Positions 6,883-15,927 are shown, counted from the first letter of the stretch. The stretch: DNA of 34,612 nucleotides from Pseudomonas fluorescens (GCF_005938625.1 NZ_VCNJ01000105.1:1-34612); one strand, 5' to 3'. The notes: generated from the letters alone by a model not told the origin. Numbers and translations: made by a program.

Positions 6883-8064
6883 ATGCTTAGCGTCCAGGAT
6901 CGTGCCATCGTCAAATCCACCGTGCCTCTGCTGGAAAGCGGCGGTGAAGCGCTGATCACCCACTTCTACCGCATGATGCTCTCTGAATACCCGGAAGTTC
7001 GCCCGCTGTTCAACCAGGCTCACCAGGCCAGCGGTGACCAGCCTCGTGCCTTGGCCAACGGTGTATTGATGTACGCGCGGCACATCGATCAGCTCGACCA
7101 GTTGGGCGATCTGGTGGCGAAGATCATCAACAAGCACGTCGCCCTGCAGATCCTCCCGGAACATTACCCGATTGTCGGCGCTTGCCTGCTGCGGGCGATT
7201 TCCGAAGTGCTCGGCGAAGAGATCGCCACACCGGAAGTGATGAGCGCTTGGGGTGCGGCGTATGGCCAATTGGCGGACATTCTGATCGGCGCCGAAACCG
7301 CCATCTACGATCAGAAAGAGCAAGCCGTCGGCGGCTGGCGCGGGGCGCGTGAGTTCATCGTCGCGGCCAAGGTCGAGGAGAGCGCGGAGATCATTTCGTT
7401 CTACTTCGAACCGGCAGACAAAGGCCCGATCCTCGCGGCCGAACCGGGTCAGTACATCGGCATGAAGTTAATCCTCGACGGTGAAGAAATCCGCCGCAAC
7501 TACTCGCTGTCGGCACTGGCGAACAACGGTCAGTACCGCATCAGCGTCAAGCGCGAGCCGGGTGGCCGCGCGTCCAACCACTTGCACGATCAACTGCATG
7601 TTGGCGCGAGCATTCAACTGTTCCCGCCATCGGGTGAGTTCACCTTGGCTGCAAGTGACAAGCCGTTGGTGCTGATCAGCGGTGGGGTGGGTATCACGCC
7701 GACGCTGGCGATGCTTGAGGCGGCGTTGGAAACCGAGCGGCCAGTGCACTTTATCCACTGCGCGCGCAATGGCAGTGTGCATGCGTTCCGTGACTGGATT
7801 GATGAACTGGCTAAGCGTCACCCGCAACTGAAGCGCTTTTACTGCTACGCCGAAGATGACGGCGTGAGCCCGGCGGCGGACCAGGTTGGCATGTTGAGTC
7901 AGGAGTTGCTGGGCGAGTGGTTGCCGCAGCAGCGTGATGTCGATGCTTACTTCCTTGGGCCGAAGGGCTTCATGGGTGCGATCAAGCGGCATTTGAAAGC
8001 GCTGGGTGTACCGGAGAAGCAGAGCCGTTATGAGTTCTTTGGGCCGGCTTCTGCTTTGGAGTAA
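6883..8064 (+). CDS. hmp: Flavohemoprotein, nitric oxide dioxygenase
   Basis: Hmp converts NO and O2 to nitrate using NAD(P)H, protecting the cytoplasm against nitrosative stress. This 393-residue protein has the full family length. The globin domain (1-138) carries distal Tyr29, proximal heme ligand His85, and Tyr95 with Glu138 of the proximal network. The FAD domain (about 150-255) carries RRNYS (204-208), and the NAD domain (about 260-393) carries GGVGITPTLAML (267-278). AGGAG lies about 8 bases before the ATG. The gene is divergent from norR and sits behind three NorR-type sites and a sigma54-like promoter, so NO induction is expected. It is called fhp in P. aeruginosa. A REPIN follows it. 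Confidence 0.97.
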   Translation: MLSVQDRAIVKSTVPLLESGGEALITHFYRMMLSEYPEVRPLFNQAHQASGDQPRALANGVLMYARHIDQLDQLGDLVAKIINKHVALQILPEHYPIVGACLLRAISEVLGEEIATPEVMSAWGAAYGQLADILIGAETAIYDQKEQAVGGWRGAREFIVAAKVEESAEIISFYFEPADKGPILAAEPGQYIGMKLILDGEEIRRNYSLSALANNGQYRISVKREPGGRASNHLHDQLHVGASIQLFPPSGEFTLAASDKPLVLISGGVGITPTLAMLEAALETERPVHFIHCARNGSVHAFRDWIDELAKRHPQLKRFYCYAEDDGVSPAADQVGMLSQELLGEWLPQQRDVDAYFLGPKGFMGAIKRHLKALGVPEKQSRYEFFGPASALE

Positions 8065-8085
8065 TCCAGAACCGAGTTATCTTCA

Positions 8086-8158
8086 TTCGCGAGCAAGCTC
8101 GCTCCCACAGGATTTGTGTTCGACGCAGATCCAATGTGGGAGCGAGCTTGCTCGCGAA
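8086..8158. repeat. REPIN (GTGGGAGCGAGCTTGC variant)
   Basis: TTCGCGAGCAAGCTCGCTCC (8086-8105) and its inverse ending at 8158 form a long palindrome with a spacer of about 25 bases. It lies downstream of hmp. This copy carries the CTTGC variant, as does the one at 25464-25552. Confidence 0.9.
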
Positions 8159-8282
8159 GGCCGTTACGCGGTGCTGATTCTTAAAAAGTGTTTAAAGGTT
8201 AATCGTTTCTTAACCGGTTTATCGTTTATTCCCCGATGCTGATGATAGGCGCTCGTTCGTTTACATGATCAGGATCGCCCCC

Positions 8283-8843
8283 ATGTCGCACCTCACCTTC
8301 GTCCGTCGTTTCAGCTTCGCAGTCATCGGTCTTTCGGCCGCCTGGCTGGCCAGCCCGTTTGCTTCTGCCGAGTCTGCCCTGATAAAACCGCAGAGCCTGA
8401 TCATTGATCAGAGCCTGCCCAGGGCACAGGTCGAAGCCATGGAACTGGCAGCACGGCGTTATGGCAGTTTCTGGAATTCCGGAGAAGAGGCGTTGGCCAC
8501 GGCGGCGTTGTCGCCGCAGTTTGTCGACCAGACGCCCCCCGAAGGTCGGGTGCAGGGGCCGACCGGGCCGTTGCTGGCGTCGAAGTTCTTTCGCACGGCC
8601 GTGCCGGACTTGAGTTGCGACATCGAGCAAATGATCATCGCCGGGGATCGCGTGGTGGTGCATCTGCACTTTCGCGGGCACTTCAGCGGTACGTTCAAGG
8701 CTCTCAAAGGGCAGGGCCAGCGTGTAGACTTCCGGGCAACCGATATCTATCAGATTGATAACGGTCGCATCGCGGCCAATTGGCATATCGAAGACAACAT
8801 CAGCTTGATGGCGCAACTGCAAGCGCAGCCGCCGGCCAGCTGA
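8283..8843 (+). CDS. Exported SnoaL/NTF2-like protein
   Basis: This 186-residue protein has a signal peptide (hydrophobic stretch about residues 12-28, likely cleavage at ASA/ES near 30) followed by an NTF2-like domain of the SnoaL/ester-cyclase type. Features include RYGSFWNSGEEALATAALSPQFVDQTP near its start and the strand pair MIIAGDRVVVHLHFRGHFSG, then RATDIYQIDNGRIAANWHIED. The fold forms a small cavity used for varied ligands or reactions, so the substrate cannot be assigned. I chose ATG 8283, with AGGA 8 bases upstream, over ATG 8265. It lies 25 bases before dsbB on the same strand and is probably cotranscribed with it, which fits a periplasmic location. Confidence 0.75.
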   Translation: MSHLTFVRRFSFAVIGLSAAWLASPFASAESALIKPQSLIIDQSLPRAQVEAMELAARRYGSFWNSGEEALATAALSPQFVDQTPPEGRVQGPTGPLLASKFFRTAVPDLSCDIEQMIIAGDRVVVHLHFRGHFSGTFKALKGQGQRVDFRATDIYQIDNGRIAANWHIEDNISLMAQLQAQPPAS

Positions 8844-8868
8844 ACCATGGACATATAAAGGAAACGCG

Positions 8869-9378
8869 ATGAGCGAGGAAACGATTCGACTGGGACGTGA
8901 GCGGCGCTTTCTGGTGCTGCTGGGCATCATCTGCCTGGCACTGATCGGCGGAGCGCTGTACATGCAGATCGTGCTCGGCGAAGCGCCGTGCCCACTGTGC
9001 ATCTTGCAGCGCTATGCGTTGCTGCTGATCGCGCTGTTCGCGTTCATCGGCGCGGCCATGCGCACGCGCCGTAGCATCACCGTGTTCGAAGTGCTGGTGG
9101 TGATTTGTGCGATTGCCGGGGCGGCGGTGGCCGGGCATCACGTGTACACCCAGTTCTATCCGGCGGTGAGCTGCGGCATCGATGTGCTGCAGCCGATTGT
9201 CGATGATCTGCCGCTGGCGAAGATCTTCCCGCTGGGCTTCCAGGTCGACGGTTTCTGCTCGACGCCGTATCCGCCGATCCTCGGTCTGTCGCTGGCCCAG
9301 TGGGCGCTGATGGCGTTCGTGCTGGTGGTGATCCTGGTGCCACTGCTGACCTCGCGTAACCGAAAAGCACTGCGCTGA
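8869..9378 (+). CDS. dsbB: Disulfide bond formation protein B
   Basis: DsbB is the inner-membrane enzyme that reoxidises DsbA with electrons passed to quinone. This 169-residue protein has the four-TM layout (about 13-32, 46-62, 70-88, 140-160). The first periplasmic loop carries the redox pair in APCPLCILQR (C41, C44), and the second loop carries C102 and C130, the pair that meets DsbA. AAAGGAAA precedes the ATG. Pseudomonads usually have two DsbB paralogues. The quinone link makes the downstream quinol oxidase operon a sensible neighbour, though a terminator separates them. Confidence 0.95.
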   Translation: MSEETIRLGRERRFLVLLGIICLALIGGALYMQIVLGEAPCPLCILQRYALLLIALFAFIGAAMRTRRSITVFEVLVVICAIAGAAVAGHHVYTQFYPAVSCGIDVLQPIVDDLPLAKIFPLGFQVDGFCSTPYPPILGLSLAQWALMAFVLVVILVPLLTSRNRKALR

Positions 9379-9409
9379 ATCAACTAATCGGCAGTCTGGC
9401 CGATACAGA

Positions 9410-9450
9410 AAACGCCTCGATTTGCGTATCAGCATATCGGGGCGTTTTGC
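9410..9450 (+). terminator. Rho-independent terminator after dsbB
   Basis: AAACGCCTCGAT (9410-9421) pairs with ATCGGGGCGTTT (9436-9447), with one mismatch, around a 14-base loop, followed by TGCATTT. It begins 32 bases after the dsbB stop. Confidence 0.75.
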
Positions 9451-10220
9451 ATTTCAGAGTGTTTGTGAAAACACCGTGACGGACAGCAAGGCAGGGTGCG
9501 GCAGGTGTGCGACATGTTGTCACACACGCGGTGTCGCAGGCCGCTTCAGTGACATGGAATCGGCCGTTGTTACAAAAAAGGATTGGTCTGTTTCGGCGGT
9601 TTTCGGCTTTAGCACGCGAGTGCCAGAGCAGGCAGTTTTAACAAGCGCTGGCATATGGCCAAAAGCCTTGGGTTATCGGGGCTCGCGCTGTTCGAGCCTT
9701 CGGAAAAACCCTTCAGAGCTGTCTGAACTGACGCGGGTACACCTACAATTTTTGGTGTTTTTGTTGAGAAATGTTTTCGATAACATGCGGAACTTTTGCA
9801 AAAATGGCGATGGATTGTTGCTCGAACGGATAAAAATTATTTCGGGATAAGACATGGTGTATAGGGCGCTACCTATCTACAATCGCCCGCACTGAATTCC
9901 CGGCACTGTTCAGCCTTTATTAAGGAACGCTTTTTATTAAGGCGCTGCGCAGAAAGTCGGGTGTCGAGTGAGTCGCAAGGCTTCCAAGACACCCAGGTGT
10001 CGGTGCCTTCCAACTTTCCGCACCAAATGGAATTGGTCTGTAACAAGGCCTTTGACCACGAATTCGAATAAGAACTGACCGCTGTCCCAGGTTTTGTCGA
10101 GCGTCTGACGCGCGACGGGCGGCCCTTATTCAATCCAAAGAAAATGCCAACCCTTGGCAGGGTGAAGTGTTGGCGATCAAAACCCAACTGCATTGCGCAA
10201 GCTGCTTTAGAGGTCGTGAG
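9451..10220. other. Long non-coding stretch and probable leader upstream of cyoA
   Basis: About 770 bases carry no frame with convincing coding character; short frames at 9422-9850 (plus) and 9873-10193 (minus) match nothing I recognise. Some complementary segments occur: GCGACA near 9510 with TGTCGC near 9533, GAAAGT 9952-9957 with ACTTTC 10013-10018, and inside that GGTGTC 9960-9965 with GACACC 9988-9993. A cyo promoter and 5' leader must lie here. I see no clear FNR/ANR box. Confidence 0.4.
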
Positions 10221-11162
10221 ATGAGTAAAAACAGGTACCCCAGATTACTAGGCCTAGTGCCGCTGCTCGGCACGTTGTTGCTGGGAGGCTGCAACATGAC
10301 CTTGCTCAATCCAACGGGCCAGGTTGGCCTGGAACAGCGAAACCTGATCATCACCGCGACCCTGCTGATGCTGTTGGTCGTCGTGCCGGTTATCGTCATG
10401 ACCTTCCTGTTCGCCTGGAAGTACCGCGCGTCGAACAAGAACGCCGTCTACACCCCGAAATGGTCGCACTCGACCAAAATCGAAGTGGCAGTCTGGACCA
10501 TCCCGGTCCTGATCATCATTGCCCTGGGTTACATCACCTACATTTCGACCCACGAACTGGACCCGTATCGTCCGATCCAGTCCGACGTCAAGCCTGTGAC
10601 CATCGAAGTGGTCGCGCTGGACTGGAAGTGGCTGTTCATCTACCCGGAACAAGGCATTGCCACGGTCAACAAGATCGTGTTCCCGGCGCACACGCCAATC
10701 AACTTCAAGATCACCTCTGACGCTGTGATGAACTCGTTCTTCATCCCGGGTCTGGGCGGCCAGATCTACGCGATGGCGGGCATGCAGACCAAGCTGCACC
10801 TGATCGCTGACCGCAACGCTGAAATGGACGGTATCTCCGCCAACTACAGCGGCGCGGGTTTCACCGGTATGAAATTCAAGGCTATCTCCACCACTCAGGA
10901 AGATTTCGACGCCTGGGTAAGTGAAGTCAAGAAGTCACCTAAACAGCTTGATCAAGCTGAATACGCGGCACTTGCCAAACCGAGCCAGAACAACCCAGTC
11001 GAGCTCTACTCCTCGGTCACGCCGAACCAGTTCCAGATCATCGTCGACAAGTACGAAGGTATGAAGCCGGGCAAGCCGCTGAAGCACGAGAAGAAAGAGA
11101 AAGAAGTGGCGGCCACGGAAATTGACTCGAGTTCGCATTCAGCTGCCGGGGCAGAGGAGTAA
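10221..11162 (+). CDS. cyoA: Cytochrome o ubiquinol oxidase subunit II
   Basis: CyoA is the periplasm-facing subunit of the proton-pumping bo3 quinol oxidase. This 313-residue protein starts with a lipoprotein signal ending in LLLGGC (lipidated Cys24). Two TM helices follow (about 42-65 and 88-108), then a cupredoxin domain (about 125-235) with VVALDWKWLFIYPEQGIATVN. The copper A cysteines and histidines of cytochrome c oxidases are absent (MNSFFIPGLGGQIYAM instead), as expected for a quinol oxidase. The long charged tail is Lys/Glu-rich. I chose ATG 10221, with GAGG 7 bases upstream, over an upstream frame start at 10167, because the lipoprotein signal begins there. It is the first gene of cyoABCDE. 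Confidence 0.96.
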   Translation: MSKNRYPRLLGLVPLLGTLLLGGCNMTLLNPTGQVGLEQRNLIITATLLMLLVVVPVIVMTFLFAWKYRASNKNAVYTPKWSHSTKIEVAVWTIPVLIIIALGYITYISTHELDPYRPIQSDVKPVTIEVVALDWKWLFIYPEQGIATVNKIVFPAHTPINFKITSDAVMNSFFIPGLGGQIYAMAGMQTKLHLIADRNAEMDGISANYSGAGFTGMKFKAISTTQEDFDAWVSEVKKSPKQLDQAEYAALAKPSQNNPVELYSSVTPNQFQIIVDKYEGMKPGKPLKHEKKEKEVAATEIDSSSHSAAGAEE

Positions 11163-11165
11163 ACG

Positions 11166-13196
11166 ATGTTTGGTAAATTAAGTTGGGAAGCAGTCCCATT
11201 CCACGAACCGATCGTGATGATTACCATCGCCATGATCGCGCTCGGTGGTCTGGCGCTGTTCGCTGCAATCACCTACTTCAAGAAGTGGACGTACCTGTGG
11301 ACCGAGTGGTTGACCTCGGTAGACCACAAGAAAATCGGCGTGATGTACATCATCGTTGCCATGGTCATGCTGCTGCGCGGTTTTGCCGACGCCATCATGA
11401 TGCGTACCCAGTTGGCCATGGCCACCGAGGGTTCGCCTGGCTACCTGCCACCTGAACACTATGACCAGATCTTCACCGCTCACGGTGTGATCATGATCAT
11501 CTTCATGGCGATGCCATTCTTCACCGGCCTGATGAACCTTGCAGTGCCGCTGCAGATCGGCGCGCGTGACGTTGCGTTCCCGTTCCTGAACTCCCTGAGC
11601 TTCTGGCTGCTGGTATCCGGCGTAGTACTGATCAACCTGTCCCTGGGCGTCGGCGAATTCGCCAAGACCGGTTGGGTTGCCTATCCACCATTGTCGGGTC
11701 TGCAATACAGCCCTGGCGTGGGCATGGACTACTACATCTGGGCGCTACAGCTATCCGGGTTAGGTACGACGCTAACGGGGGTTAACTTCCTCGCGACCGT
11801 ACTGAAAATGCGTACCCCTGGCATGAAACTGATGGACATGCCGATCTTCACCTGGACCTGCACCTGGGCAAACGTTCTGATCGTGGCTTCGTTCCCGATC
11901 CTGACCGCTACCCTGGCACTGCTGACCCTTGACCGTTACATGGATTTCCACATTTTCACCAATGAACTTGGTGGCAATCCAATGATGTACGTCAACCTGT
12001 TCTGGGCCTGGGGCCACCCTGAGGTTTACATCCTGATCCTGCCGGCATTCGGCATTTTCTCGGAAGTGATCTCGGCGTTCACCGGCAAGAAACTGTTCGG
12101 CCACCACTCGATGATCTACGCCTCGGGCGCGATCTCGGTACTGGGCTTCATGGTTTGGCTGCACCACTTCTTCACCATGGGTTCGGGTGCCAGCGTCAAC
12201 GCCTTCTTCGGTCTGGCGACGATGCTGATTTCCATCCCGACGGGTGTGAAGCTATTCAACTGGCTGTTCACCATCTACCAGGGCCGTCTGCGCTTCACCA
12301 GCCAGGTGCTGTGGACTCTGGGCTTCATGGTGACCTTCGCCATCGGCGGCATGACCGGCGTACTGCTGGCCATCCCGGGTGCTGACTTCGTTCTGCACAA
12401 CAGCCTGTTCGTGATCGCGCACTTCCACAACGTGATCATCGGCGGTGCGGTATTCGGTTACATCGCAGGTTTCGGCTTCTACTTCCCGAAAGCGTTCGGC
12501 TTCAAGCTGCACGAAGGCTGGGGTAAAGCAGCATTCTGGTTCTGGATCTCGGGCTTCTTCGTCGCCTTCATGCCGCTCTATGCACTGGGCTTCATGGGCA
12601 TGACCCGTCGTCTGAACGCCACCACCAACCCTGAGTGGGTACCGTACCTGTACGTTGCCATGTTCGGTGCGGTGATGATCGCTGCCGGTATCGCCTGCCA
12701 ACTGATTCAGCTGTACGTCAGTGTGCGTGACCGCAACAAGCCAGAGAACATTTGCGATCACGGTGACCCGTGGAATGCACACACTCTGGAATGGTCGACC
12801 TCGTCGCCACCACCGTTCTACAACTTCGCTGTGCTGCCAAAAGCTGACTGCATCGACCCGTTCACTGAAGCCAAGGAAAACGGTACTGCGTACCAGCAAC
12901 CGGCCAAGTACGAGCCGATCCACATGCCGAACAACACCGCCACGGGCGTTGTGATGGGCGCGCTGTTGACCGTGTTCGGTTTCGCGATGATCTGGCACAT
13001 CTGGTGGCTGGCGATCGCGAGCCTGGTAGGCACCGTCGTCTACTTCGTGATCCACGCTGCACGTGACGACCAGGGCTATATGGTTCCGGTTGAAACGATC
13101 GAACGTATCGAAGCCGAGCAGCACAAGCGTCTGGTCGCGGCAGGGAAAATCCCGGCCTCCGCCACCCGTGTTGAAACCTCGTTGGAACAGGCTTAA
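11166..13196 (+). CDS. cyoB: Cytochrome o ubiquinol oxidase subunit I
   Basis: CyoB is the catalytic heme-copper subunit that reduces O2 to water and pumps protons. The 676-residue product carries all metal ligands at E. coli-like numbering: H106 and H421 for low-spin heme, H284, H333 and H334 for copper B, and H419 for heme o. Tyr288 is present in WGHPEVYILILPAFG, so the His284-Tyr288 crosslink is possible. About fifteen TM helices are evident. It begins 3 bases after the cyoA stop, indicating translational coupling. E. coli CyoB is 663 residues; this one is slightly longer at the C-terminus. Confidence 0.97.
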   Translation: MFGKLSWEAVPFHEPIVMITIAMIALGGLALFAAITYFKKWTYLWTEWLTSVDHKKIGVMYIIVAMVMLLRGFADAIMMRTQLAMATEGSPGYLPPEHYDQIFTAHGVIMIIFMAMPFFTGLMNLAVPLQIGARDVAFPFLNSLSFWLLVSGVVLINLSLGVGEFAKTGWVAYPPLSGLQYSPGVGMDYYIWALQLSGLGTTLTGVNFLATVLKMRTPGMKLMDMPIFTWTCTWANVLIVASFPILTATLALLTLDRYMDFHIFTNELGGNPMMYVNLFWAWGHPEVYILILPAFGIFSEVISAFTGKKLFGHHSMIYASGAISVLGFMVWLHHFFTMGSGASVNAFFGLATMLISIPTGVKLFNWLFTIYQGRLRFTSQVLWTLGFMVTFAIGGMTGVLLAIPGADFVLHNSLFVIAHFHNVIIGGAVFGYIAGFGFYFPKAFGFKLHEGWGKAAFWFWISGFFVAFMPLYALGFMGMTRRLNATTNPEWVPYLYVAMFGAVMIAAGIACQLIQLYVSVRDRNKPENICDHGDPWNAHTLEWSTSSPPPFYNFAVLPKADCIDPFTEAKENGTAYQQPAKYEPIHMPNNTATGVVMGALLTVFGFAMIWHIWWLAIASLVGTVVYFVIHAARDDQGYMVPVETIERIEAEQHKRLVAAGKIPASATRVETSLEQA

Positions 13197-13199
13197 ACC

Positions 13200-13823
13200 A
13201 TGTCGAATTTAGTGACCAATGCTGGACACGCCCATGGTGAACATGGGCACGATGACCATCACCACGATTCGGGCGAGATGACCGTATACGGTTTCTGGCT
13301 CTACCTGATGACCGACTGCATTCTGTTTGCGTCGATCTTCGCGGTATACGCGGTACTGGTAAACAACGTTGCCGGTGGCCCAGCCGGCCACGACATCTTC
13401 GAACTGCCATACGTGCTGGGCGAAACCGCTCTGCTGTTGTTCAGTTCGATCACCTACGGCTTCGCCATGCTGGCGTTGTACAAGGGCAAGAAGCAGCAGG
13501 TTCTGGGTTGGTTGTTCATGACCTTCCTGCTCGGCGCAGGCTTTATCGCCATGGAGATCAACGAGTTCCACCTGCTGATCTCCGAGGGCTTCGGTCCTAG
13601 CCGTTCGGGCTTCCTGTCGGCGTTCTTCACCTTGGTCGGTACCCACGGTCTGCACGTTTCGGCGGGTCTGATCTGGATGGGCATCATGATGTACCAGGTC
13701 AACAAGCACGGCCTGACGGCGACCAACAAGACCCGTCTGAGCTGCCTGAGCCTGTTCTGGCACTTCCTGGACGTGGTGTGGATCTGCGTATTCACCGTTG
13801 TTTACCTGATGGGGACCCTGTAA
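13200..13823 (+). CDS. cyoC: Cytochrome o ubiquinol oxidase subunit III
   Basis: This 207-residue membrane subunit stabilises the bo3 oxidase core. The N-terminus is a soluble histidine-rich stretch (HAHGEHGHDDHHHDSGE), then five TM helices including FWLYLMTDCILFASIFAVYAV and the strongly conserved THGLHVSAGLIWM and LFWHFLDVVWICVFTVVYL segments. It starts 3 bases after the cyoB stop. The His-rich N-terminus could bind metal, which is an inference; similar stretches are common in CyoC. Confidence 0.96.
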   Translation: MSNLVTNAGHAHGEHGHDDHHHDSGEMTVYGFWLYLMTDCILFASIFAVYAVLVNNVAGGPAGHDIFELPYVLGETALLLFSSITYGFAMLALYKGKKQQVLGWLFMTFLLGAGFIAMEINEFHLLISEGFGPSRSGFLSAFFTLVGTHGLHVSAGLIWMGIMMYQVNKHGLTATNKTRLSCLSLFWHFLDVVWICVFTVVYLMGTL

Positions 13824-14161
13824 TGGCTAACGCACACTCCCATGACAGCCACGACGACGCCAGCCACGGCAGCGTCAAGTCCTACGCGATCGGCTTCATC
13901 CTGTCGGTGATCCTGACAGCTATCCCGTTTGCACTGGTCATGTACCCGTCGCTGCCAAAGTCGATCACCTTGATGATCGTCCTGGCATTCGCCGTGATCC
14001 AGGTGGTTGTCCACCTGGTGTACTTCCTGCACCTGGATCGCTCGGCTGCGCAACGTAACAACGTGATTGCCTTCGTGTTCGCCGCGATCGTGATTGTGCT
14101 GCTGGTTGGCCTGTCGCTGTGGATCATGTTCAGCATCCACACGTACATGATGGCGAAGTGA
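13823..14161 (+). CDS. cyoD: Cytochrome o ubiquinol oxidase subunit IV
   Basis: This small 112-residue subunit has three TM helices and assists assembly of the copper B site in the bo3 oxidase. The N-terminus is His/Asp-rich (ANAHSHDSHDDASHGSVKSY), followed by hydrophobic segments including GFILSVILTAIPFALVM, VIQVVVHLVYFLHLD and a final AIVIVLLVGLSLWIMF. The start codon overlaps the cyoC stop in TAATG, so translation is coupled. The frame extends upstream to 13778 inside cyoC, but the overlap start fits both family length and operon layout. Confidence 0.95.
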   Translation: MANAHSHDSHDDASHGSVKSYAIGFILSVILTAIPFALVMYPSLPKSITLMIVLAFAVIQVVVHLVYFLHLDRSAAQRNNVIAFVFAAIVIVLLVGLSLWIMFSIHTYMMAK

Positions 14162-14171
14162 GGTAGACCCG

Positions 14172-15059
14172 ATGTCGCTCAAGCACTTTATCCAAATCAC
14201 CAAACCGGGGATCATTTTCGGTAACGTGCTTTCTGTGGCAGGCGGGTTCTTCCTGGCCTCGAAAGGGCATGTCGATCTGGCGGTGTTTCTGGCTGCCATG
14301 ATCGGTACATCCCTGGTAGTTGCCTCCGGTTGCGTGTTCAACAACTGCATCGACCGCGACATCGACCTGAAGATGGAACGCACCAAGAACCGGGTGCTGG
14401 TGCAGGGCTTGATCTCCCTGAAACTGGCACTGGTTTACGCGACCATCCTTGGTGTTCTCGGCGTTGCCTTGTTGTACAAGGTGGCCAACCCGTTGGCTGC
14501 CCTGTTCGCGGTAATCGGCTTCGTTATCTACGTCGGCTTCTACAGTCTGTACCTCAAGCGCAAGTCGGTTCACGGCACGCTGGTGGGCAGTCTGTCGGGC
14601 GCCATGCCGCCAGTGATCGGTTACGTTGCCGTAACCAACAGCTTCGACATGGCCGCGCTGACGTTGCTGGTGATGTTCAGCCTGTGGCAGATGCCGCATT
14701 CCTACGCCATCGCAATCTTCCGCTTCAACGATTACCTGGCCGCATCGATTCCGGTGTTGCCAGTGAAGCGTGGGATTCAAGTGGCCAAGAAGCACATCCT
14801 GCTCTACATCCTGGCGTTCCTCGTAGCGACCTTGATGCTGACCTTCAGCGGTTACGCCGGCATGAGCTACCTCGCCGTCGCCGCGGCTATGGGCATGTAC
14901 TGGTTGTACATGGCCTGGACCGGCTACAAAGCGGTGGATGACACGGTCTGGGCACGCAAGCTGTTCGTGTTCTCGATCTTCACCATCACTGCGTTGAGCG
15001 TCATGATGTCCCTGGACTTCAAGGTGCCCGCAGAGCTGCTGCTGACGTACGCGCCGTAA
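14172..15059 (+). CDS. cyoE: Protoheme IX farnesyltransferase (heme o synthase)
   Basis: CyoE transfers a farnesyl group to protoheme to make heme o, the cofactor of CyoB. The 295-residue protein is a UbiA-type prenyltransferase with about eight or nine TM helices. It carries the active-site motif NNCIDRDIDLKMERTKNR (starting at N57, with D61 and D65), plus the second conserved region YSLYLKRKSVHGTLVGSLSGAMPP. It follows cyoD by 10 bases, with GAGGT as ribosome site, and closes the operon before a strong terminator. Confidence 0.96.
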   Translation: MSLKHFIQITKPGIIFGNVLSVAGGFFLASKGHVDLAVFLAAMIGTSLVVASGCVFNNCIDRDIDLKMERTKNRVLVQGLISLKLALVYATILGVLGVALLYKVANPLAALFAVIGFVIYVGFYSLYLKRKSVHGTLVGSLSGAMPPVIGYVAVTNSFDMAALTLLVMFSLWQMPHSYAIAIFRFNDYLAASIPVLPVKRGIQVAKKHILLYILAFLVATLMLTFSGYAGMSYLAVAAAMGMYWLYMAWTGYKAVDDTVWARKLFVFSIFTITALSVMMSLDFKVPAELLLTYAP

Positions 15060-15076
15060 GGCTCAAAGGCTTGAAG

Positions 15077-15114
15077 AAAAACCCCGCACATTGAGAGATG
15101 TGCGGGGTTTTTTG
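15077..15114 (+). terminator. Rho-independent terminator of cyoABCDE
   Basis: AAAACCCCGCACA pairs with TGTGCGGGGTTTT around an 8-base loop and runs into a T tract ending at 15114. This is a near-perfect stem placed 18 bases after the cyoE stop. Confidence 0.95.
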
Positions 15115-15147
15115 TTGGGTAGATTATGCTGATTTGATGTGCTGCCA

Positions 15148-15223
15148 TTCGCGAGCAGGCTCGCTCCCACAGGGGAATATGTGATCGACGCAGATCAAAT
15201 GTGGGAGCGAGCCTGCTCGCGAA
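15148..15223. repeat. REPIN (GTGGGAGCGAGCCTGC variant)
   Basis: TTCGCGAGCAGGCTCGCTCC (15148-15167) pairs with its inverse ending GCGAA at 15223, around a spacer of about 30 bases. The rest of the cyoE-ridA gap (15224-15379) shows no gene. Confidence 0.9.
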
Positions 15224-15379
15224 TCGCAACGTCACTGAATTTGCTGGGTTGGCGGTTGCAGACTTCCGGTAAACCTCCTAGATTTGGATCCAGCATGACA
15301 GCGATAGCGCCTTGCCATTTGCTGGTGCTCCGCTGTCTCACCTGCGGTATTTCATGCACTGATCAAAAGGCTGGGCGAA

Positions 15380-15871
15380 ATGACTGAAAGGATGACCTGC
15401 GACGAACGTTTTATTGCCCTGGCCCAAGAGCTGAACTACGACATTTATGGCGAGAACACTGCCGGCGGTAATTACGCGCCGCTGATCCGTCATCACGATG
15501 AGCTGTACATCAGCGGCATGGTGCCGCGCACCAACGGCAAGATTCAGTATCCCGGTCGGGTCGGATTGGAGCTGACCCTCAAGGATGCGCAAGCCGCCGC
15601 GAGCATCAGTGCGATGCGTTGTCTGGCGCTGATCGTCGATGCCGTCGGTTCGCTGGACAAGATCAAGGCGTTGTTGCGGGTCACCGTGTACGTGAAGTCG
15701 ACCCCGGACTTCATTGACCTGAGCGAAGTGGCCAACGGTGCGTCGGATGTGTTCAGTCATGTGCTCGGCGATGCCGGACGGCACACGCGCACCACGGTGG
15801 GGGTGTATCAGTTGCCGAAGAATGCGGCGATTGAAGTCGACATGATTGTAGCTTTGCACTCGGGCGCGTAA
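15380..15871 (+). CDS. RidA-family protein (YjgF/YER057c/UK114)
   Basis: This 163-residue protein belongs to the RidA superfamily. RidA itself hydrolyses reactive enamine/imine intermediates such as 2-aminoacrylate made by PLP enzymes. Conserved features are YISGMVPRTNGKIQYPG, the central VTVYVKSTPDFIDLSEVANG and the C-terminal RTTVGVYQLPKNAAIEVDMI. In the last segment R137 aligns with the catalytic arginine of E. coli RidA, and E152 is also kept. It is longer than RidA (about 128 residues) and probably belongs to an Rid subgroup whose substrates are less clear. ATG 15380 has AAAAGG 9 bases upstream. Confidence 0.85.
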   Translation: MTERMTCDERFIALAQELNYDIYGENTAGGNYAPLIRHHDELYISGMVPRTNGKIQYPGRVGLELTLKDAQAAASISAMRCLALIVDAVGSLDKIKALLRVTVYVKSTPDFIDLSEVANGASDVFSHVLGDAGRHTRTTVGVYQLPKNAAIEVDMIVALHSGA

Positions 15872-15891
15872 TTCCCCGAAAGCCGCGCAAC

Positions 15892-15927
15892 AAAAAGCCC
15901 CGCCTGAATCTCAGTGCGGGGCTTTTT
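15892..15927. terminator. Bidirectional terminator between convergent genes
   Basis: AAAAAGCCCCGC (15892-15903) pairs with GCGGGGCTTTTT (15916-15927) around a 12-base loop. A and T tracts on the two sides let it serve both the RidA-family gene and the minus-strand gene ending at 15946. Confidence 0.93.

Noticed and set aside
9422..9850. 142-aa open frame with CGRCATCC
   Set aside because: It begins inside the dsbB terminator, has no good ribosome site, and matches no family I recognise. It is likely a chance frame in non-coding DNA.
9873..10193. 106-aa minus-strand frame in the cyo upstream region
   Set aside because: Composition and residue pattern look non-coding, and it overlaps the region expected to hold the cyo promoter and leader.
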